A DNA stretch of 64,000 bases from a candidate division KSB1 bacterium (GTDB taxonomy: Bacteria > Zhuqueibacterota > Zhuqueibacteria > Residuimicrobiales > Krinioviventaceae): positions 451,282-515,281 of the forward strand of contig JAXHMJ010000001.1 of the NCBI GenBank assembly GCA_034521575.1, given 5' to 3'. The notes beneath the pieces are model-generated. The model was given only the letters and a program-made list of their open reading frames with translations, had not been told where the DNA came from and ran no database searches. Both the position numbers and the translations under genes were made by a program. This document shows positions 38,115 through 48,254 of the stretch, in pieces (the first letter of the stretch is position 1; each line of letters begins with the position of its first letter).

Positions 38115-40882
38115 ATGTGTTTTTTGGGGAAAAGCGATTCAGTGGTCAAATTATTTTTAATTGTTGTTTTAGTATTCTTGAATACCGCCACCGCCCAGTT
38201 CACCCAACAGCAAGATGAAAAAGGCATGGATTTGATCATTCTACTGGACCGGTCCGGCAGTATGCCTGTCAGCGATGAAGATGGATTGGCGGTTGCCGCG
38301 GTTAAAGCTGTCGCCAGTCAGATGGCCTTTCTGCAGGGCAGGAACCGGTTGTTGTTACTGCCGTTCGGCACCCAGGTGCATTATGTACCGCAAAAACAGG
38401 ACGCACAGGAGGGTTATTTTACCAATGATTTCAAAGGATTTATGGAAGAGTTGGATGAATTCCAGAAACGTTATCCGCTAAAAGGGGGATACACTGATCT
38501 CGAAATGGCCATGTTGAAAGCTCGGGAAATCTTTGAAACACAATCTTCAAATGATCAGACAAAACATGTGATCGTCATCACGGATGGCATGCCTATTCCC
38601 GATTTTGAGCGATATCCTTCTCTGAGCTCAGACCAGATGAAAAAAAAGTCCCGTGACAATATTCTGAAAATTGCGAAATTATACAGCAGACGTCGCATTC
38701 GCATGACCTTGTTCGGTCTCTTTAGCAAAGAGAAACCGAATGATAAATTGCTCGCCACGGCTTATATGAATAAGATTAAAAATCAGTGCGGCGGCAGTTT
38801 TGTCGAGGTTGAATCAGCCAGTGATATTATCAGCAATGTACTGGAATTTTTTCCGGAACCTCCCGATATCCTGGATCTGTATCAGGACCCGTGGAACAAA
38901 AGCATCAGCATCCCGCAAGAGTTTGCGATTCAAGAGTCTCAGGTTTATATTGTCATGGGACGGAATCAGGTCAGGCAATTCCCTGATTTGAACATAACCG
39001 GAAACCCGACAACGGTTTATGATAACAACGGCAATATTGCTTTTATTGCCGTTCGCACGCGTGATCAGCAAATCCTCAAACCGTCAAAATTGCCTTTTAC
39101 ACCGGATATATTTATCAAAGGGCGAACGCGGCTTGAACCCGCATTGAACATTACACCCAGACGCGAAGAGTATGCCGCCGGGGACCGGATCAAGTTTGTC
39201 GCTGAACTAATCGATCCGGACACTCAGGAATCCGTGCCGGTTCAGCGGATTAGCGGTGATTTTATCAGTCCCGAATACTCGAGTCGAATTTATTTCGACA
39301 GTGACAGCGCCGAGTTTACCATACCCGACGAAGCGGAAAATTCAACCGCCAAATTGCGGCTGGATTATTTCCTCAGTGACCACATCAGTCTGACTCAGAT
39401 GCTGTACTGGCCGATTGCATCGGTGCACTATAATCGCTTTATGATTGATCCGGAACTGACATTCATAAATTTCGGTGAACTGGGCAATCGTCTGGAAACC
39501 ACATACAATCTGAGTCAATACAAACTGACTCTGGCCGAACCCAACCTTCGGCGTATCGAGCCCAAGGTAGAATTCATGTTTGACGAAGGGCTGCTGGCCT
39601 CGGACTGGTTTCCGCAGGATTACAAGCTCCCCGCGATCAATCGTTCCCGGGGAGAACAGATACGCTCTGTTCCGCTTAAGGATATCAGCATCAGCGTGCC
39701 GAATTACCTGCCGCCGGAATTCAAGGATAAAAAATACACCGGTATGCTGCGCTTTTACGCGGATAACGTCGAGGAACTGCTGATCCCGTTTTCACTGATT
39801 TTCAATCGGCCGGACTGGGATCTGCCGTATCAGTATAAAAACGAACGTACCGATGATATTGTGAATGAAAACAACCTGTTATTCATTAATTTTTTCAACA
39901 ATATATTCCGCAGTAAAAAACTGTTTTTACCGCTGCGTCACAATTCCGCGTATGCGCAGGCGGTGAGCGTGCGCGTGGACAGTACCCTGAGTCACGGTGA
40001 TGAATACATCGAAACCAAAAAACTGTCCCTGACCGGCGATCCGGAAAATGACCTGGAGCTGGAGGCGGGTAAAACGAGCCAGTATACACTGCGTCTCAAC
40101 CGCAACGGTAAAATTCCCTCGCAGACCTATGAGGCGCAGATCAGACTGACCGGCGCCCGCTTACCGGCTGTGACCATACCGGTGAATATTTCAGTGGCCG
40201 GCTCCTTTGCGAGTTTGAGAAATCCCGCGTTTTATCTGGTTATCCTGTTGTTTCTGGTGCTGGTTGTGTTAGTCATTCGGCAAAAAAAACAAAATGCCAT
40301 CCACACATTCAAAAATCAAAACTCGATGACCCTGCCGGTAAAAGTGACCTCAGATACGCAGAAAAGGGGGAAGACGATCTAATTTGTCCGTTTAAAGGCA
40401 TTCGCAGTGATGATGTCATGTTTGACTTGTCCGGTGGTTATCCGGTAATCAGAAATGTTCAGCGTCCTGATGTCAAAATTGAACGTTATGGTGAATTAAT
40501 GCCGGTTCAGGGAGAAACAGAATTACAAGACGGAGATAAGATTCAGCTATTAAAGCAGAGTAAATCCACCATTACCCTGTCCATTTCGCGAATCGAATTG
40601 CCGGATGAACGACCTGACGGCAAAGCACGGATTTTGTTTAACGTCAATATTGACGGACCGCGGGAAATGAAATTACCGGGAACGGTGCTGAACCGGATCA
40701 TTTTCCCTGCCGTCATTTTTCTGGGAGCGGATTTGCTGCTCGGGTCCTATGCCAATGTGCCCGCAGAGATCATTCTTGCTGTTCTGTGCAGTGTTTCAGT
40801 GCTAACCTTTATGGCAGGTCTGAGAAAATTGGGCGTATCTGCTTTATTGCTGTTGATCGTATTATCTCTTGTTCTCATCTAA
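38115..40882 (+). pseudogene. Membrane vWA-domain protein, one homopolymer frameshift near the C-terminus
   Basis: Signal peptide 1-28 (VVKLFLIVVLVFLNTATA). The vWA domain at about 37-240 has a complete MIDAS: DRSGSM (about 45), Thr in GGYTDLEMA (about 125) and Asp in VITDGMP (about 156). A large beta-rich extracytoplasmic region follows, then a membrane helix at about 700-722 (FYLVILLFLVLVVLVI). The frame stops at 40382. One extra G in the G5 run at about 40365 continues as KRGEDDLICPFKGIRSDDVMFDLSGGYPVIRN, and the second part ends at 40882 with three more membrane helices. The joined protein is about 922 residues. The first part alone may also be functional. Probable membrane partner of the downstream tubulin-like GTPase. 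Confidence 0.75.
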
Positions 40883-40891
40883 GGAGGAATT

Positions 40892-43800
40892 ATGCAGACT
40901 GTACCGAACATGACCAAAATTCTGAACCCGCAGAAAACCTATATCATCGGACTCGGCGGTTCCGGTGTCAAAACAGCTGCGTTGATCAAATTTTACCTGT
41001 CCAGATTATTCGATCTGGAAACCACGAATTTTTTCAGGTTTCGATTCATCGACTGCCAGGAACCGGCGCTGGAAATCGGAAAAATTGATCCCGGGATTAA
41101 TGATATCAATGAAAATCTGCAGATTGGCGTTGATATTACGGATGGCCTGGTTAAAAATAACTATATTGAAAAACGCCTGGAGCCGTATTTTAATAACTAT
41201 CATGCTACAGATAATCGGGTCACAGGCACAAAGGACGGAGCCGGGGTCACGCGGCCCTATTCGTTGATCAGTCTGTTTGCTCATGTGGATGAGGTGTATG
41301 ACAAACTGGCTGAGGACTTTGCAGCTTTGAGCACGGCGGGAACCCTCCAGCTGTCTGATGATGCAGAAAAAGAGGGCTATGAGATTCAACGCCATGACAA
41401 TGATGTCCCGAATATTTTATTGTTTTCCTCCCTGACCGGCGGAACCGGGGCCGGCGCCACACTGGATATCGCCGCATTGGCGCGCCAGGCCGCTTCGAAA
41501 AGCGGCAACAATCCGAAACTATTTGCGTTTCTGTTTCTGCCGGATGTGTTTACAGAGTCTGTAAATGATCCGGATATCCAGGACATTACGCCTGAAAACA
41601 TCAAACAGATTCAGGCCAACGGCTATGCCGCGCTCAAGGAGCTCGAATATTATGTGAACGGAAATCGCTTTTATTGTCAATACAATCATAATATCACCGT
41701 GGATATCAGCAATGATCCCGGTGAAAAACTTTGCGACAAGATGGTGTTGATCAACCGATACAATACGTCCGGCAACACCCCGGTGCACAATCCCCGGGAA
41801 GCATTTAAAGCGACCGCGGAAGGCGCACTTCACTTTATCACCTCTCAGATCGCCGGAGATCTGCCCAATCGTATTATTGACAACCGCATGGACGGACAAA
41901 TGTTTCCTGCCATCGGTGTGCATCTGCCCCTCCGGGACAATGGGCGCCGCAAACAATTGTACGCGTCCATGGGTATTTATACGATTGACATCCCCGCGAA
42001 TGAAATCCGGGATTGGTTTACACTCAAAGTGATCGACAATTTCTTTAAAGACATGCGCAAAACACCGCTTTCGCGTGAGCAGATTCAACCTGTTGTCAGA
42101 AACAACACCCTGAGTGAACGCGATGATATATTGGGTAAACTGGGGATTCTGCATTTTTCCGGAGGGCAAAGCCGGTTGGTCTCGCAGAAACCCTTGATCA
42201 ATAAAATGCTGTTTAAAAAGCTGAAAGGATTTGTGCAAAAGAAAATTCAATATCCCGTTGAACCTGATAGTCAAAATAATGTTTATCGCTCGGTTAAAGA
42301 AATTTCAAAATTGAAAGACTGGGATTGCAACGGCAAAGGTACTCTGTATAATGATTCACAAAAAAAGATAAAAGAGGTGTTGGAAAAGTTTCATAGCGAT
42401 TATATTCATGACTTTAAAAATCCCAAAGAAAAAAAATTGATAGATTTGTATACGGACTCAAATCTATCCCTTGATGAGATGATCATCGAAATCATAAACG
42501 GCAATGAAGAGATTGGCATCTCTGATATCGAAACGATGCTGACCATGATCATCGAGGAACTTGACGAGTTTGAAAAGCAATTGCTGGCTTTTAGAAACAA
42601 TAATAAACTTCGATATTTTTCGATTTCCGAAGATGTTCAGCAGCTGACCAAAACCATCGAGGCTGAAAGCAACTGGATCCAGGGTTTTGATTTGAAACAA
42701 GTTGATGATTTCAAGGAAGAATGGGATTTAAAAAAGGTGAATATAATTCTAAAGTTAATCAGATTGTTGGAAACATTAAAAAAAATCTGGATGTTTTGGT
42801 TACTGATGAACTGGTTACCATGCTGCAGAATCTGATCGAGGACGTGAAAGAATATACCCTTTCCATGCTGAACGAACCGGATTCGCTTTATCAGACCATA
42901 CGGACGGGAGAACAGCAGTGGCGACAGAACATTACTAATGAACTGGACAATGTCAAAGACCGAATGTTCAAACATCAGGATAATAATTATCCGCTGGGTA
43001 CGCGCTATGTCCCGGATGAAAATGAACTGGAGTCCTTGTTTGCAACCGGATTCAAACGATTAAAACCTGAGAAAGTTGCTGAACTTTTAGGCTCCGGGAA
43101 TATAAACATCAACCAACTTTTTGAGGATCAGGCTTTTGATCTGGATAACCTGATATCCGTGCTAAAGGAAGACATATACGGGATATTTGAACCGTTTTAC
43201 AGGAATCTGGTTTTTGATGATCAAACCTTGTTTCAATTCGGCGAGATCCAAAACAGTCAGCGGGAATTGATGCAAAAAGCCTCGCCGTTGTTGAAACATG
43301 ATGAATCGAACCTCAATACCCAGTCCTATCGTTATTGCATCAATCCGGTGGACGAAGCGAATTGGAGACTCTCGGATTATAACAACATGACCGGCAACAA
43401 CCCCTTGAAATATACCGTATTCGAATACCGGGACGGCATTCCCGGAACCGTGATCTTTCATATCGAAAATTGGCACGATCTCTATACGGATTTTATACGC
43501 AAACGAAAGACAGATGCCAATCCAACCGGTGATGATACCATCCGGCCGTTACATTTGTTCAGAGATCCTATATTTTTTGAGACGTATATACCGCAGCGGC
43601 TCGTCTCTATGATAAAAGACAAGAAAACAGCCAGTAACTTGGCAGAAGCTGTTTTTCAAGCCGCCTGCAAACGAAATGTGATTGTCGCCCATAACGGTTC
43701 TTTTAAGTATCATGGTGTCATGGCCTTTGGCCCGACAAGCAGGGATGACTTTGTCAATGAAATGTCGAATAATTTGAGTTTTTTATGGGATCTTTACGAA

Positions 43801-43905
43801 GCGATTTATGATGTGATCAAATTCACAGAGGATGTGCCAAAGTCGTTGCGGGAGCTGAATAAAGAGATTTTGGAAGAAACGCTAAAGGGATCAAAAGCTG
43901 AATAA
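40892..43905 (+). pseudogene. Tubulin/FtsZ-superfamily protein (Tubulin_2 type), one homopolymer frameshift
   Basis: AAGGAGG lies 5 bases before ATG 40892. YIIGLGGSGVKTAALIKFYLSRL (about 17-39) is the N-terminal nucleotide loop, and SLTGGTGAGATLDIAALAR (about 180-198) is the tubulin signature GGTGxG. The frame ends at 42835, but one more A in the A6 run at about 42732 continues as EEWDLKKGEYNSKVNQIVGNIKKNLDVL and runs to 43905, giving about 1005 residues, far longer than FtsZ (about 390). The C-terminal half is helical and unlike FtsZ. Tubulin-superfamily proteins encoded with vWA proteins have been reported as a predicted membrane-remodelling system; this gene fits that pattern. Confidence 0.8.
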
Positions 43906-43907
43906 AA

Positions 43908-43933
43908 ACAGTATATACTATAGTATATACTGT
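43908..43933. repeat. Perfect 26-bp palindrome after the tubulin gene
   Basis: Two 13-base arms (ACAGTATATACTA and its complement) meet with no loop, starting 3 bp after the tubulin stop. On the minus strand the palindrome is followed by GTTTTTATT, so it could terminate leftward transcription; it could also be an operator. The stem is AT-rich and weak as a terminator. Confidence 0.6.
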
Positions 43934-44060
43934 CAGCTCATATTTCAAGTACAAGATAATCAATATAATATATCCCGTAAAAAATTGGCTTGTTCGCTGT
44001 ATGCATTTGATTTTTATCCCGTTCCCGGCTTGCGGTCCCTCGGGCGTGAATTGAAACGAA

Positions 44061-44195
44061 TTATACGTCTAACGATGCGGTCTGCCACAAACGAACACCT
44101 AAATCGCGCGAATCTCGGTAATAGTACCGACTACGGCCAGATAGTGACTGTTCGCCGGCATTTCATATGCAACGATTTTGTCTCCTGATTTCATG
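44061..44195 (-). pseudogene. Decayed copy of the MKPGDK small gene
   Basis: MKSGDKIVAYEMPANSHYLAVVGTITEIRAI then a stop. A frame change continues as RDLGVRLWQTASLDV. It aligns with MKPGDKILVFKLPADSHYLAVVGTITDIQGDRIWLQ at 45720-45505. It is the last gene of the decaying copy of a duplicated block. The rest of 43934-44060 shows no gene. Confidence 0.6.
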
Positions 44196-44210
44196 ATGCT
44201 CCCCTTTCGG

Positions 44211-44519
44211 TTATTTAAAAATCATTCCATATTTATCACAATCTACCCATAGCTGATCCGGGAGCGGATCAAAAAGATGAGCTTTGGCCGGTGATATCCA
44301 GACCGGCTAATAGGTTTCATTGCCTATATCGAGGTCTGTCTGAGTCAGCAGTATGCCATGATAATCTATTTTATAATCAATTCTGCCGTTGATATTGCGA
44401 AACATGATTTTTCGTTTGTGGCGTTCTACCCTGCCCTCACAGGTTCCGTCAGGGTCAAAGACAGAGTTGACGAATTCATCGTTTGTTTCAGCATACTTTA
44501 CACCGTCGATCATGATCAT
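44211..44519 (-). pseudogene. Second copy of the VKYAETNDEF small gene, with an in-frame TAG
   Basis: From ATG 44519 (AGGAGG upstream) it reads MIMIDGVKYAETNDEFVNSVFDPDG...NETY then TAG at 44309-44307, then PVWISPAKAHLFDPLPDQLWVDCDKYGMIFK to a TAA at 44211. The intact copy at 46039-45737 has TAC (Tyr) at the TAG position. So one base change truncated an otherwise colinear gene. The domain is unknown. Confidence 0.65.
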
Positions 44520-44538
44520 GATGTTCCTCCTTTTACCA

Positions 44539-44742
44539 TTATTTGCATTCATTTAAGCCAAGTTGTTCAGGAATTACATTATAATAATAAGACCGTTTTC
44601 CCGTGTCGATAACCAATTTATTGTCGGAGGCGAAATACTGCACTTTGTTCTCCAGGAGCTTTGCTCCTTTGGCGTACCCATAGGCGGCACGGAAATCACC
44701 GTGATCGGCTTTTTCTTTGCAGATTCTGACCCATATTTTCAT
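44539..44742 (-). CDS. 67-aa small protein of the duplicated block
   Basis: MKIWVRICKEKADHGDFRAAYGYAKGAKLLENKVQYFASDNKLVIDTGKRSYYYNVIPEQLGLNECK. ATG 44742 follows AAAGGAG by 8 bases; a longer upstream frame overlaps the SLOG gene and is less likely. The last 30 residues recur at 46172-46071. Family unknown; basic and soluble. Confidence 0.5.
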   Translation of the reverse strand: MKIWVRICKEKADHGDFRAAYGYAKGAKLLENKVQYFASDNKLVIDTGKRSYYYNVIPEQLGLNECK

Positions 44743-44809
44743 GGCATAGACTCCTTTACAGAAATTCAAGCATACCATAACCGCGCAAACAGCTGCAGAC
44801 GTGGCCAGA

Positions 44810-45421
44810 TTAAAAAAGCGTAGCGGTTGAACCACACTGTGAAATTGCTCGAAAAGAGTTACCAGAACAGATAAAAACAAAAAGAGACTGCCCCAGGACA
44901 AAGCCCGACGTCTGCGCCGCCTGAATTTCATGCCAACTCCCGCCCTGCTGTGCGCGGTACGATGGCATCGAAATAAATATGCAAACAGCGGATCTGCCCG
45001 GCATGGCCGCGAGGTGTCGTATCAATGCCGCGGAACGGCGAACGCACCGCTGTTGAAAGGTGCCGGCTGAACCCCCGCCGTATTCTATTACATAGTCGGA
45101 GGGTAATTTGTTGATAATTGCAGCAGGAGACGTCCAGGGAGCGCCGGCCTGACCGCGTGGTACCTGGGAACGCCTGCCCGGCAGGTAGACCAGTGCAGGC
45201 TGCGAGAGCGAGACCGCTGCGGCGAGTGCGGCACTGTCCGCACCGAGGGCGCCGCCGGATGCGATCGAGGATCCGGATATGCAGAGCGCCCGGGAAAAGT
45301 GGTAAATATTTGAGAGCTCGGATTCTGATAAATGGCGAGAGCCGAAAATTCCGACGTGATCAAATGCGCCGGATATGACGGTTTTGGAAGTGTAAACATT
45401 TTGTGGTTCTGTTTTTTGCAT
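44810..45421 (-). CDS. SLOG/DprA-like Rossmann-fold protein
   Basis: 203 residues. HVGIFGSRHLSESE (about 22-35) and SGSSIASGGALGADSAALAAAV (about 50-71) are the glycine-rich nucleotide-binding motifs of the SLOG superfamily (DprA, LOG). A later GGSWHEIQAAQTSGFVLGQSLFVF is the usual final element. DprA itself is longer and has extra domains, so this is a minimal SLOG protein, a type common in phages and mobile elements that binds nucleotides or DNA ends. The last 30 residues look unlike the family and may be out of frame. Confidence 0.7.
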   Translation of the reverse strand: MQKTEPQNVYTSKTVISGAFDHVGIFGSRHLSESELSNIYHFSRALCISGSSIASGGALGADSAALAAAVSLSQPALVYLPGRRSQVPRGQAGAPWTSPAAIINKLPSDYVIEYGGGSAGTFQQRCVRRSAALIRHLAAMPGRSAVCIFISMPSYRAQQGGSWHEIQAAQTSGFVLGQSLFVFICSGNSFRAISQCGSTATLF

Positions 45422-45452
45422 GCTTTGTAATCCTTTATGTTATTTAAGGAGA

Positions 45453-45481
45453 GCCTGACCGATTAGCCAGGCTCTCTATAA
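45453..45481. terminator. Strong hairpin between the SLOG and MKPGDK genes
   Basis: GAGAGCCTG and CAGGCTCTC form a 9-bp stem around a 10-base loop, just after the stop of the MKPGDK gene. There is no long T-run, so termination efficiency is uncertain. Confidence 0.45.
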
Positions 45482-45504
45482 AAATACTTGGTGTCCGGAG
45501 AAAT

Positions 45505-45720
45505 TTAATTTGTTAAACTGTATGGAACACAGCGAGCTTTAAATGTTGACATTGCACAGCTTGTCGGATGTACCTTCCATTTTTTAGACCATCTGTCTTT
45601 GACGCGTGTGGCTTGAAGCCAAATTCGATCCCCTTGTATATCAGTGATTGTTCCCACGACCGCCAAATAATGGCTATCTGCCGGCAATTTAAAAACAAGG
45701 ATTTTATCGCCCGGTTTCAT
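45505..45720 (-). CDS. 71-aa MKPGDK small protein (intact copy)
   Basis: MKPGDKILVFKLPADSHYLAVVGTITDIQGDRIWLQATRVKDRWSKKWKVHPTSCAMSTFKARCVPYSLTN. ATG 45720 is preceded by a GGAGAA-type site. The sequence looks like a small beta-barrel (KPGDxIxVF...VGTITDIxGDxIWL), similar to KOW/SH3-type folds. It follows its block neighbour by 16 bp. A decayed copy lies at 44195-44061. Confidence 0.5.
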   Translation of the reverse strand: MKPGDKILVFKLPADSHYLAVVGTITDIQGDRIWLQATRVKDRWSKKWKVHPTSCAMSTFKARCVPYSLTN

Positions 45721-45736
45721 GGTGTTCTCCTTTCGA

Positions 45737-46039
45737 TTATTTAAAAAACATACCATATTTATCACAATCAATGTATAGCTGACCCGATAGCGGATCAAAA
45801 AGATGAGCTTTGTGCGGAGGTATCCAGACCGGGTAATAGGTTTTATTACCTATATCAAGATCTGTCCGAGTCAACAAGACGCCATGATAATCTATTTTGC
45901 AATCAATTTTTCCGCTAATGTTACGAAAAATGATTTTTCGTTTGTGGCGTTCTACCCTGCCCTCACAGGCGCCGTCAGGGTCAAAGACAAAATTGACGAA
46001 TTCATCGTTTGTTTCAGCATACTTTACACCGTTGATCAT
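45737..46039 (-). CDS. 100-aa VKYAETNDEF small protein (intact copy)
   Basis: MINGVKYAETNDEFVNFVFDPDGACEGRVERHKRKIIFRNISGKIDCKIDYHGVLLTRTDLDIGNKTYYPVWIPPHKAHLFDPLSGQLYIDCDKYGMFFK. GAGGAG lies 7 bases upstream. Beta-rich, unknown family. It is colinear with the truncated copy at 44519-44211 over its whole length. Confidence 0.5.
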   Translation of the reverse strand: MINGVKYAETNDEFVNFVFDPDGACEGRVERHKRKIIFRNISGKIDCKIDYHGVLLTRTDLDIGNKTYYPVWIPPHKAHLFDPLSGQLYIDCDKYGMFFK

Positions 46040-46070
46040 GATGCACTCCTCTTGTTAATAGTTATTGTTA

Positions 46071-46172
46071 TTAGATAAATTCCAGTTGTTCAGAAATTAC
46101 ATTATAATAATAAGACCGTTTCCCGGTGTCGATAACCAATTTATTGTCGGAGGCAAAGTACTGTACTTTGTT
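46071..46172 (-). pseudogene. Truncated remnant of the 67-aa block gene
   Basis: NKVQYFASDNKLVIDTGKRSYYYNVISEQLEFI matches residues 32-63 of the 44742-44539 gene, but there is no start. Homology ends abruptly at about 46172, near the 3' end of the integrase gene, marking a duplication or insertion boundary. Confidence 0.6.
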
Positions 46173-46204
46173 TTTTGCATATACTAAAGACCTTTTTTGA
46201 TAGT

Positions 46205-47248
46205 TCAGATTATTGATGATGGTTTATCAGGATTCATATCAAGTGGGCTTTTAATTTTTTTTGAATGTGGGCATTCCAGAATTTGAGTATAGATCATCGT
46301 GGTTCTTACATCACGATGTCCTAAAAGATTCTGAACGGTACGAATGTCATATCCGGCTTTGAGCAAGTGCGTCGCAAAACTATGGCGAAATGTGTGGGGT
46401 GTGGCCCGGCGTGGTATTTGAGCTTTGTTAACCGCAGCCTTGACCGCTTTTTGCACATGCGATTCATGTAGATGATAGCGGCGGCAAGTTTTCGTGTCCG
46501 GAATGCGGGTTAACTGCTTTGCGGGAAAAAAGAACTGCCAGGCCAGTTCTTTGGCGCTGTTTTTGTATTTTAGTTCTACCTGATCGGGCATAAACACACC
46601 GGAATAATTATTTGACAGGTCCTGCTTGTGCAGTTTTTTAACGCGACGCAAATGCTCCTGCAGATCCGGTATAATTTTTTTGGGCAACAGGACTTTTCTA
46701 AATTTGCGGCCTTTGCCAAATACGGTGAGTGTTCCATTGTCAAAATCAAAATCATGTACACGCAGGTTGATCACTTCGTTTAAACGCAAACCACAACCGT
46801 AAAGCAACTGGACAATGAGATTAAAAGGATAATTTAAGTTTACAAGAATATCATCAATTTCTTTTCTTGATAATACCGTCGGTGTATATTTTGTACGTTT
46901 TGCGTGTGATATATTATCAAAATGACTGAATTCTTTATCTAATACATGACGAAAAAAGAATAGCAAGGCATTCAATGCCTGATTTTGAGTTGACGCCGAG
47001 ACTTTTACAGAAAGAAATGTGATGAATTGTTTCGCATCATTGGATTCAATGAGCTGCGGTGATTTGCTTTTTACAAAGGCCTGAAATTTATAAATCCATG
47101 TTGTATAGGATTTGAGAGTTCTTGGGGAATATTGACGAATGCGAATTTCTTCAATTAAACGTTTATGCTCATGTTGCCAGTTTTGATCATATGAGCAGGA
47201 TGTTAAAGTACCGGACTTTTCAGACTGTGTGTTGTTTGATTTTTGCAT
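46205..47248 (-). CDS. intI: Integron-type tyrosine recombinase (IntI)
   Basis: 347 residues from ATG 47248 (AGGAG 8 bases upstream); the frame extends further but without a ribosome site. Catalytic residues: Arg in GCGLRLNEV (about 155), Lys in FGKGRKFRK (about 179), His and Arg in TPHTFRHSF (about 285/288), His in LLGHRDV (about 311), Tyr in TTMIYTQIL (about 320). The IntI-specific insertion is present at about 225-265 (KNSAKELAWQFFFPAKQLTRIP...RRYHLHESHVQKAVKAAV), absent from XerC/XerD. The C-terminus KSPLD matches the IntI ending xSPLD. Integron integrases insert and excise cassettes at attI/attC sites. I could not identify a clear attI, so activity on cassettes is unproven. Confidence 0.88.
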   Translation of the reverse strand: MQKSNNTQSEKSGTLTSCSYDQNWQHEHKRLIEEIRIRQYSPRTLKSYTTWIYKFQAFVKSKSPQLIESNDAKQFITFLSVKVSASTQNQALNALLFFFRHVLDKEFSHFDNISHAKRTKYTPTVLSRKEIDDILVNLNYPFNLIVQLLYGCGLRLNEVINLRVHDFDFDNGTLTVFGKGRKFRKVLLPKKIIPDLQEHLRRVKKLHKQDLSNNYSGVFMPDQVELKYKNSAKELAWQFFFPAKQLTRIPDTKTCRRYHLHESHVQKAVKAAVNKAQIPRRATPHTFRHSFATHLLKAGYDIRTVQNLLGHRDVRTTMIYTQILECPHSKKIKSPLDMNPDKPSSII

Positions 47249-48254
47249 TTTTGATTCTCCTTTTACGGTTTTTGGTTTTTTCTTTTGAAAATTTTTTTGC
47301 CAAACCAGCTGCTTTTCTTTTAAAAATGCGGAGTGATTTTGCAAATGTGCCCGCGCCCGTTCAGCTTGTGTAGGCCGCGCATTCAAGCAAAGTGAGACAT
47401 TTAATATTTTTAAATGACTTTGGGAGAATGCAGAGGCATTTACAAAGAACGGCGCGGCCGGAACAAGCGAAAAAAAGGGCGGGCAGCGGCGTACCGAAGC
47501 GACAGTATAGATACAGTGTTGAGATATAGCCTGAATGAGAAGGAACGCGGTTGCGGGATGAACCGCGGTAGCCGAGCTGCAGGGGAGCCGCCACCATTTG
47601 CAAAAACATGGAGCATTTTTTACCTTTGCCACAGCTGGTTTGGCACATTTAATTTTCATTAAAATTACTGTCAAAGATCAGAATAAAAATAGCGGCAGAA
47701 ATGGTACGATATGAAACATAAGAGGCAAAATAAGCGGGTATGCCGCGGCTAAATGCGTTTTATGTGAAACAACCTGCAACAACAATAAATAAATGCTATA
47801 AAGTTCATAAAAAACAGTAGATTAGAGAAAGCATTAAAAAATAATGGGTATAAGAACAATAAAAACAATATATAATAAAAAAAGTAAAAGCTCTCAGATG
47901 GATTCTAAGGGTTAAAAATCAGCAAAAAGGTATCAGGGTATGCTTAAAAATAAGCAATTTTACAAAAGTGGGTTATAAAGGGGTTTAAGTATAATAAAAA
48001 TAGTGGTTGGTTAATGGGGTTGATAAAGGGGGGTGCAAGGGCTAAAACGAGGGCATTTTTGAGGGGGTGGGTGGGTATAGATTTCAGGATTTGAAGCGGG
48101 TGCTTGCAGCGTAAACAATGATGAAAACCGGCGCTTTCTGCAGTGAATGCTTGATGCGAAAAGAGAGGGGGTAGCGGAAGACAGGTGCCCGCCCTTTGGG
48201 TACGTCATTGACTATCGGCAAAATAATAAAGGGGCGGGTCGCCTGGCTGGAGCG
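47249..48254. other. Noncoding region upstream of intI
   Basis: About 1 kb without a convincing gene. The part nearest intI should contain its promoter and, if the element is a working integron, attI. I looked for the RYYYAAC/GTTRRRY core boxes and found no clear match. From 47680 the DNA becomes AT-rich and purine-rich with no reading frame. Confidence 0.5.

Noticed and set aside
44307-44309. TAG as a recoded sense codon
   Set aside because: Genes across the window end normally and the neighbouring copy has TAC. A point mutation in a decaying duplicate is simpler.
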